From NCBI GenBank assembly GCA_021838765.1, contig JAKCCY010000129.1:1-7459 (forward strand): 7,459 nt of DNA. The letters run 5' to 3'. Source of the stretch: Nitrospirota bacterium. Lineage in GTDB: Bacteria; Nitrospirota_A; Leptospirillia; Leptospirillales; Leptospirillaceae. The position numbers and the translations under genes are program-made. The notes beneath the pieces are model-generated. The model searched no databases, was not told the origin of the DNA, and worked only from the letters and a program-made list of their open reading frames with translations. Shown in pieces: positions 1 through 6,824 of the stretch. The stretch's first letter is position 1, and every line of letters starts with the position of its first letter.

Positions 1-27
1 CAGGTTCGATCCCTGTTCCGCCCACCA
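1..27 (+). tRNA. tRNA gene, 3' end only (isotype not determinable)
   Basis: The first 27 bases read as the 3' part of a tRNA. There is a T arm with stem CAGG/CCTG around the seven-base loop TTCGATC. It is followed by a seven-base acceptor strand TCCGCCC, discriminator A, and a genomically encoded CCA ending at 27. The 5' part, with the anticodon, lies outside the window, so the isotype is unknown. An acceptor 5' strand starting GGG with discriminator A fits, for example, valine or lysine tRNAs, but this does not decide it. The gene runs towards the efflux operon, which ends on the opposite strand about 100 bases away. Confidence 0.88.
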
Positions 28-125
28 TGTTTTGACCAACCCCGCCGTCAATCCCCTGCCGATAAGGCGCCCTGATTTCTGTCCATTTTTCTTTGAATGA
101 TTGCGCGAAAAAATCTCGTAACCGT

Positions 126-1271
126 TTAAATTTTTCCCGGTTGCTCCATTGGAACAACCGGCATTCCCGGACCGATTTTCTGCTGATTTCCGACAATGAT
201 CCGGTCATCATCAGAAATCCCCTTGACCGCCTCAATCAAATCCCCATCCATAACCCCCAGAACAACAAAGCGAATTTCAACCTTGTTGTCTTTTGAAACG
301 ACAAGAACAAATTTTCCGATCTGATTTGAACCAACGGCTGTTTGCGGGATCATGAGAGCGTTTTGACGGTCACCAATATGGAGCCTGACATGAACCCATT
401 CCCCGGGAATCAGGGTTTTGTCAGTATTGGGAACGGTCACCCTCGCGGTAAATGTTCCCGTTTGCCGATCGATCACATTGTCAATAAAAGACAAGTTTCC
501 GTTGTACGTTTTCGAGTGATTGCCCGATAGACGGACCGTCGCCGGCATTTTTCCGTGGACACGATTTTTCAGGATATCAGCCAGATCTGCCTCAGGCGGA
601 TTAAAGGTGGCATAAATGGGATCCAGCTGAACCAGCGTATTGATCTGGGTCCCCGTGTTGATCAGTGTTCCCGTGTAAACAAGACTGCGGCTGAGCCTCC
701 CGGAAAACGGTGCGCGAATCTCTGTATACCCCATATTGATCCTCGCAAGGTCGAGGGCGGCCTTGTCTGCAAGGATGGTGGATGCTGCCTGGTGCATCAT
801 GCTTGTCGACTGCTGGAAAGCATCCTTGGAAATATCGCCATGAACAACCATGAGCGAGTTTCTTCGCTGGTTCTCCCTGGCGTACTCAAACGAGGCCTTG
901 TCCCGTTCAACCTGGGCTTCGGCCTGGTCGAGTGCCGCCCTGTAGTTTCTCTGGTCTATCCTGTAAATCAGCATCCCCTTTTTGACATCTGATCCATCAG
1001 GAACAAACTGGTCCTTCAGGTATCCGGTCACCATCGCCTGCAAAGCGACATTTCGTATCGCTTCCGTTGTTCCAATGTACTCCTTGTAGAGCGGAACAGT
1101 TTTCCTGATTCCCCTGACAACCGGCACAGGCATGCCCATCTGGGACGAAGCGGACTTCCCTCCCGAGAGGAAAAATCGGGACCCGAATTTTCCTGCCACA
1201 AACAAGGCTCCGAAAAGAATCACACCTGATAGGACAAACACCCGCAACCTTCCGGGCTTTCCGATATTCAT
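126..1271 (-). CDS. RND efflux membrane fusion protein (periplasmic adaptor, AcrA/MexE type)
   Basis: This is the 381-residue periplasmic adaptor that links the RND pump to the outer-membrane channel. Residues about 10-27 form one hydrophobic N-terminal segment. There is no lipobox and no cysteine at all, so the protein is probably held by an uncleaved membrane anchor rather than a lipid as in AcrA. A beta-barrel/lipoyl half follows (about 50-105), then an alpha-helical hairpin (about 108-180), the second lipoyl half with a RAPFSGR motif (186-192), and C-terminal beta-barrel and membrane-proximal domains. At the hairpin tip, R137, M141 and S148 match the R-x3-L-x6-S motif by which AcrA-like adaptors meet TolC, with Met for Leu. 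I chose the ATG at 1271 because AGAGGAG (1280-1286) lies 8 bases upstream. An in-frame GTG at 1298 would add nine residues. This is the last gene of the operon, 44 bases after the pump gene. Confidence 0.93.
   Translation of the reverse strand: MNIGKPGRLRVFVLSGVILFGALFVAGKFGSRFFLSGGKSASSQMGMPVPVVRGIRKTVPLYKEYIGTTEAIRNVALQAMVTGYLKDQFVPDGSDVKKGMLIYRIDQRNYRAALDQAEAQVERDKASFEYARENQRRNSLMVVHGDISKDAFQQSTSMMHQAASTILADKAALDLARINMGYTEIRAPFSGRLSRSLVYTGTLINTGTQINTLVQLDPIYATFNPPEADLADILKNRVHGKMPATVRLSGNHSKTYNGNLSFIDNVIDRQTGTFTARVTVPNTDKTLIPGEWVHVRLHIGDRQNALMIPQTAVGSNQIGKFVLVVSKDNKVEIRFVVLGVMDGDLIEAVKGISDDDRIIVGNQQKIGPGMPVVPMEQPGKI
137..161 (-). terminator. Strong hairpin inside the 3' end of the adaptor gene; possible atypical terminator
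   Basis: In the minus-strand RNA, CCGGTTGTTCC and GGAGCAACCGG form an 11-bp stem with one G-U pair and a three-base AAU loop, ending 8 bases before the stop codon. The G-U pair forms only in the minus-strand transcript; the + strand RNA would have an A-C mismatch. It sits where an operon terminator would be expected. However, the next bases are GAAAAATTTAA rather than a U run, and the only T6 tract (108-113) is about 24 bases further on. It could be a weak or Rho-assisted terminator, or a 3'-end stabilising structure. Confidence 0.38.
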
Positions 1272-1279
1272 TAAAAAAT

Positions 1280-1286
1280 CTCCTCT
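1280..1286 (-). promoter_or_regulatory. Ribosome binding site deciding the adaptor start
   Basis: The minus strand reads AGAGGAG here, 8 bases upstream of the ATG at 1271. This favours that ATG over the upstream in-frame GTG at 1296-1298, for which I see no comparable site. Confidence 0.7.
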
Positions 1287-1315
1287 GCCAAATGACACAA
1301 AGAACCCGACAAAAC

Positions 1316-4300
1316 TTATTTCTCCGAAGAAGAGTTTTCCGACAATCCGGCTCTTTCGCGAATGCCTTCGATCACTGCATAAAAAATAGGAACGAAGAAG
1401 AGGCTCAACATCGTCGCCGCCAACATGCCGCCAAAAACAGTCGTTCCGATGGACTGCCGGCTAGCGGCTCCGGCACCCGAGGCAAACATCAGGGGAACGA
1501 CTCCAAGAATAAAGGCGAATGCAGTCATCAGAATGGGACGGAGACGCAACCTTCCCGCTTCCATTGCCGCCTCAACAATGCCAAGACCTCTCTCCCTCAG
1601 GCGCTTGGCAAACTCAACAATCAAGATGGCATTTTTTGCCGAAAGACCAATCAGCATGACGAACCCGATCTGAGAATAAACATCCACCTGCTTTCCCCTG
1701 AGCCAGGTCGCGACCATAGCGCCAAAAATGGCAAGAGGAACAACAAGGATCACCATGAATGGCATGGACCAGCTCTCATAAAGGGCCGCCAGAAACAAAA
1801 AGACAAAGACCAGGGAAATGGCGAACACCCACTTTTCGATGGAACCGACCTTCAGTTCCTGATAGGTAATCCCCGTCCACTCATATCCAAAATCTGAAGA
1901 CAATGACTTCTTTGCCGCTCTCTCCATGGCCTTGATCGCATCTCCGGAGCTGAACCCCGGCGCCGGACCGCCATTAATGAGAGCAGAGCCATAGATATTG
2001 TAATGGTTGACCGTTTCAGGGCCTACGGTCGGAGTAAGCTGTCCCAGTGCATCAAGGGGAATCATGTTCCCTGAAACATTCCTGACATACAGGCGTGACA
2101 GGTCTCCCGGAGTCCCCCTGGCATCTTTTTCAGCCTGGAGGGTCACCCTGAACGTTCTTCCATAAAGATTGAAGTCATTGACATAGAGGGATCCCAGATA
2201 AATCTGGAGGGTGCTGAAAATATCCGGAAGAGAAAGCCCCAGAAGCTTGGCCTTGCTCCGGTCAAGCTCATAGTCAAACTGCGGCGTCGTGGTGGAAAAA
2301 GTTGTAAAAACCTGACGGGCTTCAATTTCAGGCTGTTTGCGGGCTTCAGCCATAAGCGACTGGGTCGCTGCATCAAGAGCCTTGCTTCCCTTTCCCGTCA
2401 GATCCTCCACTTCAAACTCAAACCCTCCGGTGGAGCCAAGACCTGGAATAGAGGGTGGATCAAAACTCAGTGCGATCGACTCAGGAATCATGAAAAGCTT
2501 GGGTCGGACAGAGTTGACAATCATCGAGGCGGTCAAGGCGCTTCCCCTTTCCTCCCATGGTTTGAGGATCGCAAACTCGGCCGCACTGTTCGACTGATTG
2601 GCGAAGGTCAGGAAATTCAGTCCGGAAATGGACACGACATCCTGGACTCCCGGCGTTTTAAGGAGAATATCCCGAACCTTTTTCGTCACAGCATCGGTTC
2701 TCTCGAGAGAAGCTCCATCCGGCAACTGGATAATGACAAAAAAGTAGCCCTGGTCTTCCACCGGAAGAAATGTTTCCGGAACCCGGACAAAGAGAAAATA
2801 GGTCATGAAGATTCCGCCCAGAAAAACGCCCATGGCATACCAGCGGTAATCGATTGCCCGTCGGACCATATGGGCATAACCGTCTCTCGCCCATTCAAAA
2901 AACGCGTTGAACTTACGAAAAAAATACAATTCAGAGGGCTTTTGGTAACGAAGAAGCCAGGCTGAAAGAGCCGGGGTCAAGGTCAGGGAGTTAAAGGCTG
3001 ACAGCCCGACAGAAATGGCTATCGTCAGGGCAAATTGCCGATAAAGCTGTCCGGTGATACCCGGGAGAAAGGCCACCGGGACAAAAACCGCGCCCAACAC
3101 GGCGGAGGTTGCAATAATTGGCCCTGTCACTTCACCCATGGCATTTCGGACCGCCTCCATCGGAGCCAGACCATGCTCAAGCTGGCGCTCGACGTTCTCG
3201 ACGACAACAATCGCATCGTCCACAACAAGCCCAATAGCCAGAACCATGCCAAGAAGGCTCACGGTGTTCAGGGAAAATCCTACGATCTCCATGATCGTCA
3301 ATGTACCGATCAGGGAGACGGGAATGGCGATACCGGCAATAATCATGGTTCTAACGTTCTGGAGAAACAGGAAGATGACTCCCACCACAAGAAGCAACGC
3401 CTCAAGAAGCGTAAAGACAACCTCTTTCATCGAAGCAGAGACAAACATGGTCGTATCATATTTGATGGAATAGCTGATCCCCCTGGGGAACCGTGCGGAA
3501 AGCTCCTTCATTTTCGACTTGACCTGGCTGTCAAGCTCCAGAGCATTGGATCCCGGCGTCTGGAAGATACCGATAATGATCGTCGGCTTTTTGTCCATGT
3601 TGGCGGAGGATGTGTACTGGAGGGCACCGAGCTCGACCCTGGCAACATCCCGGAGACGGACCGCCGCATTGCTTCCTGTCCCTGCCCTCAGGACAATATT
3701 TCCAAATTCCTCCGGAGTGCTGAGCCTTCCCGTTGCATTGACCTGATAGTCGAACATCGTTCCGGAAGGCGCTGGCGCGTCTCCGATTTTTCCGGCAGCA
3801 ACCTGAACATTCTGCTCTGCGATTGCGTTCTGGACATCCACTGCAGTCAGACCCAGCCGGGAAAGCTTGTCCGGATTGAGCCAGACCCGCATGGAGTAGC
3901 GCCTTTCTCCAAAAATAACAGCGTCACTCACACCGGAAAGTCTTTTCAGAGGATCGACAATCTGGAGATAGGCATAATTACTCAGGGTGATCGGGTCAAC
4001 AGAACCATCGGGGGAGTAGAGATTCACGATCAGGACGAAATTGGGGTTTTTCTTCTGGACGATGATTCCCCCCTGATTCACGATCGCCGGAAGCTGGGGT
4101 GTCGCCTGGGAAATCCTGTTCTGAACATCAACCGCTGCGATATCGATCGGATACCCGACATTGAAGGTAATGGTAATCGTCGAGCTTCCGTCGTTCGAAC
4201 TTGTCGAGGACATGTAGGCCATCCCCGGCACCCCGCTGATCTGTTGCTCAAGCGGAGTCGTCACCGTATCCGCGACAACCTGGGCCGAAGCGCCCGGATA

Positions 4301-4444
4301 ATTGGCTGAAACAGTCACCTGTGGGGGAGTAATCTCCGGGAACTGCGAAACGGGCAAAAGCTTGAAGGAAATCAAGCCGGTAAAAACCATTATAATGGCA
4401 ACCGAAGCCGCAAAAATTGGTCGTCTGATAAAAAAGTTCACCAT
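1316..4444 (-). CDS. HAE1-family RND multidrug efflux pump (inner-membrane proton antiporter)
   Basis: This 1042-residue protein has the usual length of AcrB/MexB/MexF pumps. It begins MVNFFIRRPIFA, the canonical RND N terminus. The membrane helices are TM1 (about 10-30), TM2-6 (about 340-495), TM7 (about 535-555) and TM8-12 (about 872-1025), with two large periplasmic domains between (about 33-335 and 560-868). The proton relay is intact: D409-D410 in GLVVDDAIVVVENVE (TM4) and K937 in GLSAKNAILIVEF (TM10), matching AcrB D407/D408/K940. R969 in the RLRLRP stretch corresponds to AcrB R971. Motifs such as YSMRVWLNP and EQNVQVAAGKIG recall the MexF/OqxB branch (from memory). Of the AcrB pocket phenylalanines, F136, F178, F611 and F624 are present, while AcrB F610 and F615 are replaced by Val and Leu. 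It should export amphiphilic compounds by proton antiport; the substrate is unknown. It has no cysteine. The gene lies 37 bases after the channel gene, with a modest AGGAAAAGG upstream. Confidence 0.97.
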   Translation of the reverse strand: MVNFFIRRPIFAASVAIIMVFTGLISFKLLPVSQFPEITPPQVTVSANYPGASAQVVADTVTTPLEQQISGVPGMAYMSSTSSNDGSSTITITFNVGYPIDIAAVDVQNRISQATPQLPAIVNQGGIIVQKKNPNFVLIVNLYSPDGSVDPITLSNYAYLQIVDPLKRLSGVSDAVIFGERRYSMRVWLNPDKLSRLGLTAVDVQNAIAEQNVQVAAGKIGDAPAPSGTMFDYQVNATGRLSTPEEFGNIVLRAGTGSNAAVRLRDVARVELGALQYTSSANMDKKPTIIIGIFQTPGSNALELDSQVKSKMKELSARFPRGISYSIKYDTTMFVSASMKEVVFTLLEALLLVVGVIFLFLQNVRTMIIAGIAIPVSLIGTLTIMEIVGFSLNTVSLLGMVLAIGLVVDDAIVVVENVERQLEHGLAPMEAVRNAMGEVTGPIIATSAVLGAVFVPVAFLPGITGQLYRQFALTIAISVGLSAFNSLTLTPALSAWLLRYQKPSELYFFRKFNAFFEWARDGYAHMVRRAIDYRWYAMGVFLGGIFMTYFLFVRVPETFLPVEDQGYFFVIIQLPDGASLERTDAVTKKVRDILLKTPGVQDVVSISGLNFLTFANQSNSAAEFAILKPWEERGSALTASMIVNSVRPKLFMIPESIALSFDPPSIPGLGSTGGFEFEVEDLTGKGSKALDAATQSLMAEARKQPEIEARQVFTTFSTTTPQFDYELDRSKAKLLGLSLPDIFSTLQIYLGSLYVNDFNLYGRTFRVTLQAEKDARGTPGDLSRLYVRNVSGNMIPLDALGQLTPTVGPETVNHYNIYGSALINGGPAPGFSSGDAIKAMERAAKKSLSSDFGYEWTGITYQELKVGSIEKWVFAISLVFVFLFLAALYESWSMPFMVILVVPLAIFGAMVATWLRGKQVDVYSQIGFVMLIGLSAKNAILIVEFAKRLRERGLGIVEAAMEAGRLRLRPILMTAFAFILGVVPLMFASGAGAASRQSIGTTVFGGMLAATMLSLFFVPIFYAVIEGIRERAGLSENSSSEK

Positions 4445-4481
4445 GTGGACAAAAGCCTTTTCCTATAAGTTCGCCGTACCA

Positions 4482-5999
4482 TCATTGTTTTTTGGAAGAG
4501 TTTTCCGCTACTTGTTTTTTTGTAAGACCAACTCCCTTGGGCGTAGCTTTCGCCAGATTCCACCACCCTCCCCCAAGAGCCTCAAAAAGGGCAACCGTAT
4601 CGGAGTAGCGGCTTGCTTTGGCCAGGACCAGATTGATCCGTGCTTTTTCAAAGCTTTGCTGCGCATTGAAGAGCCCTGGATAGCCAATTGCACCCACTTT
4701 GAACTGACGTTCGGAGATTTTCAGGCTTTCAGACGCTGCGACAAAGGCCACCATTTGGGCATTTTGGGTCTGGGCATCCGCTTCAAGGGCCCGAAGCGAA
4801 TCTGCAACATTCTGAAAAGCTTGAAGAACAACGTTTTTATACTGTGCTTTTGTCTGTTGAAAAATGGCGACGGCGGCCCGTTTTTTGTGAAGAAGGGTCC
4901 CTGCCTGAAAAATGGGCTGGGTCAGGGAGGGACCATAGCTCCAGAATTGGCTTCCTGGAGAAAAATACCCGGCGATACTTTCGCTTCCGTATTGTCCTGT
5001 AAGCGATATCTGGGGGAACATGTTCGCGGTGGCAACACCCACCTGGGCACTTGCAGAATGGAGCTGAGCCTCCGCCGACCGGATGTCCGGACGCTGCTCC
5101 ACCAGTTTGGACGGAAGACTCACCGGCAGTTCATCCGGCAACGTCAAGTCGTCAAGGTGGAAATCCGCACCAATTTTTTCACTGGGAAATCGTCCGAGAT
5201 AGACCGCCATCTGGTGTCGTTCCATGGCCAGCTGCTTTTCAAGAGGAGGCAGGGTGGCTTCCTCCTGGGCAAGAAGAGTCGCCTGGGAATAAACAGAAGA
5301 CCGGGCAATCGCACCCACCTCAAACTGGCGCTTGACGATAAGAAGCTCTTGTTTCAAGACCTGGATGATCTGCCTGGTCGCCTTGATCTGCTCTCTCAGG
5401 GATGCCTCCTGAATCGCAACAAGAACAATATTGGACGTCAATGTCAGGTAGGCCGCCTCGAGCTGAAATCTCTGATAGTCCTCCTGGGCCTTCAGGGATT
5501 CGACCTGTCGCCTGATCCCTCCAAAAAGATCCAATGGATAAGAAACACTCAGGGAACCGGTATTGAGGGTAAAGAGAGAGGATAGCTGTGGGGCACCAAA
5601 GGCGGCTCCGTTAAAGTATTGCTGGACGGTCGAGAGATTTCCCGTAACCGACGGTCCGTAGGCTCCCTGCCCTGCTGAAACGTTCTCCATCGCGGAAAGA
5701 AGGGAGCCTTCTGCCGCCTGAAGCGTCGGATTCACTTTCAGCGCCTGGTCGATCAGATCATTCAGGGACTTGGAATGAAACAGCTTCCACCATTGTCCCG
5801 GAATATCCTTCCCCGTTTTAAAGCGCTGGACAACGTCCCCCTTGTCCGTATAAACGACCGGAGTCGACAGTGGGGACTTCGTATAGGTTTTTGTTTTGGG
5901 AGGAGCGGGAGTGTGAAAGTCCGGCCCCACAGCACAGCCGGCCAACAGGAGAAAAGCCACTGCTGTGGAGAAAAAGAACGGGAATTTGTTTATAATCAC
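4482..5999 (-). CDS. Outer-membrane efflux channel lipoprotein (TolC/OprM, NodT family)
   Basis: This is the 505-residue outer-membrane channel of the tripartite pump. From the GTG at 5999 it starts with a short positive end and a hydrophobic stretch closed by lipobox LAGC. Cys22 would be lipidated, and Ala at +2 fits outer-membrane sorting. CAVGPDF after the cleavage site is typical of OprM-like proteins. The two tandem OEP halves are visible through repeated motifs, QFEVGAI (225-231) and QFKVGAI (432-438). Other landmarks are YPLDLFGGIRR (154-164), the NodT hallmark LPSKLVEQRPDIRSAEAQL (295-313) and FEALGGGW (472-479). The frame is open further upstream to an ATG at 6107, giving 541 residues. 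That extension buries the signal peptide, lacks a ribosome site, and starts upstream of the predicted transcript. GTG at 5999 has AAGGA 9 bases upstream. It is the first gene of the operon. Confidence 0.95.
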   Translation of the reverse strand: MIINKFPFFFSTAVAFLLLAGCAVGPDFHTPAPPKTKTYTKSPLSTPVVYTDKGDVVQRFKTGKDIPGQWWKLFHSKSLNDLIDQALKVNPTLQAAEGSLLSAMENVSAGQGAYGPSVTGNLSTVQQYFNGAAFGAPQLSSLFTLNTGSLSVSYPLDLFGGIRRQVESLKAQEDYQRFQLEAAYLTLTSNIVLVAIQEASLREQIKATRQIIQVLKQELLIVKRQFEVGAIARSSVYSQATLLAQEEATLPPLEKQLAMERHQMAVYLGRFPSEKIGADFHLDDLTLPDELPVSLPSKLVEQRPDIRSAEAQLHSASAQVGVATANMFPQISLTGQYGSESIAGYFSPGSQFWSYGPSLTQPIFQAGTLLHKKRAAVAIFQQTKAQYKNVVLQAFQNVADSLRALEADAQTQNAQMVAFVAASESLKISERQFKVGAIGYPGLFNAQQSFEKARINLVLAKASRYSDTVALFEALGGGWWNLAKATPKGVGLTKKQVAENSSKKQ

Positions 6000-6008
6000 G
6001 AAACGATA

Positions 6009-6013
6009 TCCTT
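6009..6013 (-). promoter_or_regulatory. Ribosome binding site deciding the channel-protein start
   Basis: The minus strand reads AAGGA, 9 bases upstream of the GTG start at 5997-5999. It places translation directly before the lipoprotein signal peptide and argues against the more upstream ATG codons. Confidence 0.6.
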
Positions 6014-6069
6014 GGCTGCAAATATCAGGACAGATCGAAGGGATGACTGGACTGGCCCCGGTTGGATCC

Positions 6070-6094
6070 ATATGCATCAAAAAATAATGCATAT
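6070..6094. promoter_or_regulatory. Perfect inverted repeat, candidate operator for the efflux operon
   Basis: ATATGCAT (6070-6077) and ATGCATAT (6087-6094) are perfect inverted arms around a nine-base A/T-rich spacer. If the predicted promoter is right, the repeat covers about +9 to +33 of the efflux transcript, a position where a bound repressor would block transcription. It lies just upstream of the marR promoter's -35. A MarR-family operator is the natural reading. However, the arm centres are 17 bp apart, which is not a whole number of helical turns. The six-base palindrome ATGCAT within each arm could be the real unit. The repeat could also fold as a hairpin in the mRNA leader. Confidence 0.55.
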
Positions 6095-6100
6095 ACGAAT

Positions 6101-6129
6101 TATTCATTATTAGACTACTGTGATATAAT
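6101..6129 (+). promoter_or_regulatory. Predicted marR promoter (extended -10)
   Basis: A perfect -10 TATAAT lies at 6124-6129, preceded by TG one base upstream (TGATATAAT), giving an extended -10. A weak -35, TATTCA, lies at 6101-6106 with 17-bp spacing. Transcription would start near 6136, leaving only about 15 bases of leader before the marR start, with the ribosome site almost at the RNA end. Confidence 0.6.
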
Positions 6130-6138
6130 ATTTGTCAA
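6109..6138 (-). promoter_or_regulatory. Predicted efflux-operon promoter
   Basis: On the minus strand a perfect -35, TTGACA (6133-6138), is followed after 18 bp by TCTAAT (6109-6114), five of six matches to the -10 consensus. The start point would be near 6102, giving a leader of about 103 bases before the GTG at 5999. Its elements interleave with those of the marR promoter, so the two cannot be occupied by polymerase at the same time. Confidence 0.6.
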
Positions 6139-6144
6139 GGAGGG
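6137..6144 (+). promoter_or_regulatory. Ribosome binding site of the MarR-family gene
   Basis: AAGGAGGG lies directly before two adjacent ATG codons (6148 and 6151). The core AGGAGG is 4 bases from the first and 7 from the second, so the second ATG is favoured. The site overlaps the -35 (6133-6138) of the opposing efflux promoter. Confidence 0.75.
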
Positions 6145-6150
6145 TCCATG

Positions 6151-6681
6151 ATGCAAAATGCCAAAGAAAATGGATGCAGTCCGGCCGGAGCCAACCCGCT
6201 GAACCACCAATTGATGAAGCTCTTTTGGATGCTGGGCCCTGCTTATGTCCGTTGGGCTGAATCGATCATGGAGATGGACGGCCATACCCCGAAAAGGATG
6301 TACCTGATGGGACTTCTGTTCGAATATGGTCCGATGATGATGTGCAGCATCAAGGACCGTCTGGGGGTTACAGCGACCAACGTCACCGCACTGGTCGATG
6401 CCCTTGAGAAGGAGGGAATGGTTGAAAGGAAACCTCACCCCAGCGACCGCAGGGCGACAATCATTTCCCTGTCAGCGCAGGCGGAGGAGTTCCTGACCGC
6501 AAACTGCTATTCTTTCAAGGACCGGGTTTCTGAGCTGTTTTCCATTTTTTCCGAAGAAGAACAGAAACAGTTTCTGTCATTTCTTTTGCGGATGCGGGAA
6601 GTGTTGATCGAAAAAAAAATTCTTGAGGGAAAAAGCAGGTCGTTCGACCAGGAAAACAACAGAACAGACAACACACCGTGA
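6151..6681 (+). CDS. MarR-family transcriptional regulator, probable repressor of the efflux operon
   Basis: This 176-residue protein (177 from the ATG at 6148) has the MarR layout. N-terminal helices are followed by a winged helix-turn-helix at about 45-112 and a C-terminal dimerisation helix region at about 120-155. The recognition helix is in TATNVTALVDALEKEG (74-89). The wing carries the family motif SDRR (98-101), with D99, R100 and R101. MarR proteins bind DNA as dimers and often repress a divergent efflux operon until a ligand binds. The divergent position and the inverted repeat in the shared control region support that role here, by inference. It has three cysteines (C9, C65, C119) and a methionine cluster, PMMMC, before C65, so redox or metal sensing is possible but unproven. 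The C terminus is charged and probably disordered. Confidence 0.92.
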   Translation: MQNAKENGCSPAGANPLNHQLMKLFWMLGPAYVRWAESIMEMDGHTPKRMYLMGLLFEYGPMMMCSIKDRLGVTATNVTALVDALEKEGMVERKPHPSDRRATIISLSAQAEEFLTANCYSFKDRVSELFSIFSEEEQKQFLSFLLRMREVLIEKKILEGKSRSFDQENNRTDNTP

Positions 6682-6824
6682 CCATTTCCAAAAAGACCAT
6701 CCGGAAGTCATCCCCTCCCTGACCCTTAAAAAGACAGCCACCCTCCACACAGCCCCACTCTGCGCAGCAAGGATCCGGGACAATCCGACCTCGACGGCCC
6801 TTATGCCAACCAAGAGCTGGAGAA

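Noticed and set aside
1..27. tRNA 3' end as the attachment site of a genomic island carrying the efflux operon
   Set aside because: I looked for a second copy of the tRNA 3' sequence elsewhere in the window and found none, and there is no integrase gene. The tRNA is cut by the window edge, so nothing supports an island boundary.
3035..4309. 424-codon open frame on the + strand inside the pump gene
   Set aside because: It is fully antisense to the well-recognised RND pump, and its product is rich in His, Arg, Asp and Asn without family features. It is a shadow of the real gene.
4302..5585. 427-codon open frame on the + strand across the channel gene
   Set aside because: It is antisense to the channel lipoprotein, with low-plausibility composition and no ribosome site. 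The channel has clear family motifs on the other strand.
6119..6138. ATATAATAT-centred partial palindrome over the marR -10 as a second operator
   Set aside because: Only about nine bases are symmetric and they coincide with the -10 box. Beyond that the arms do not match, so it is explained by the promoter.
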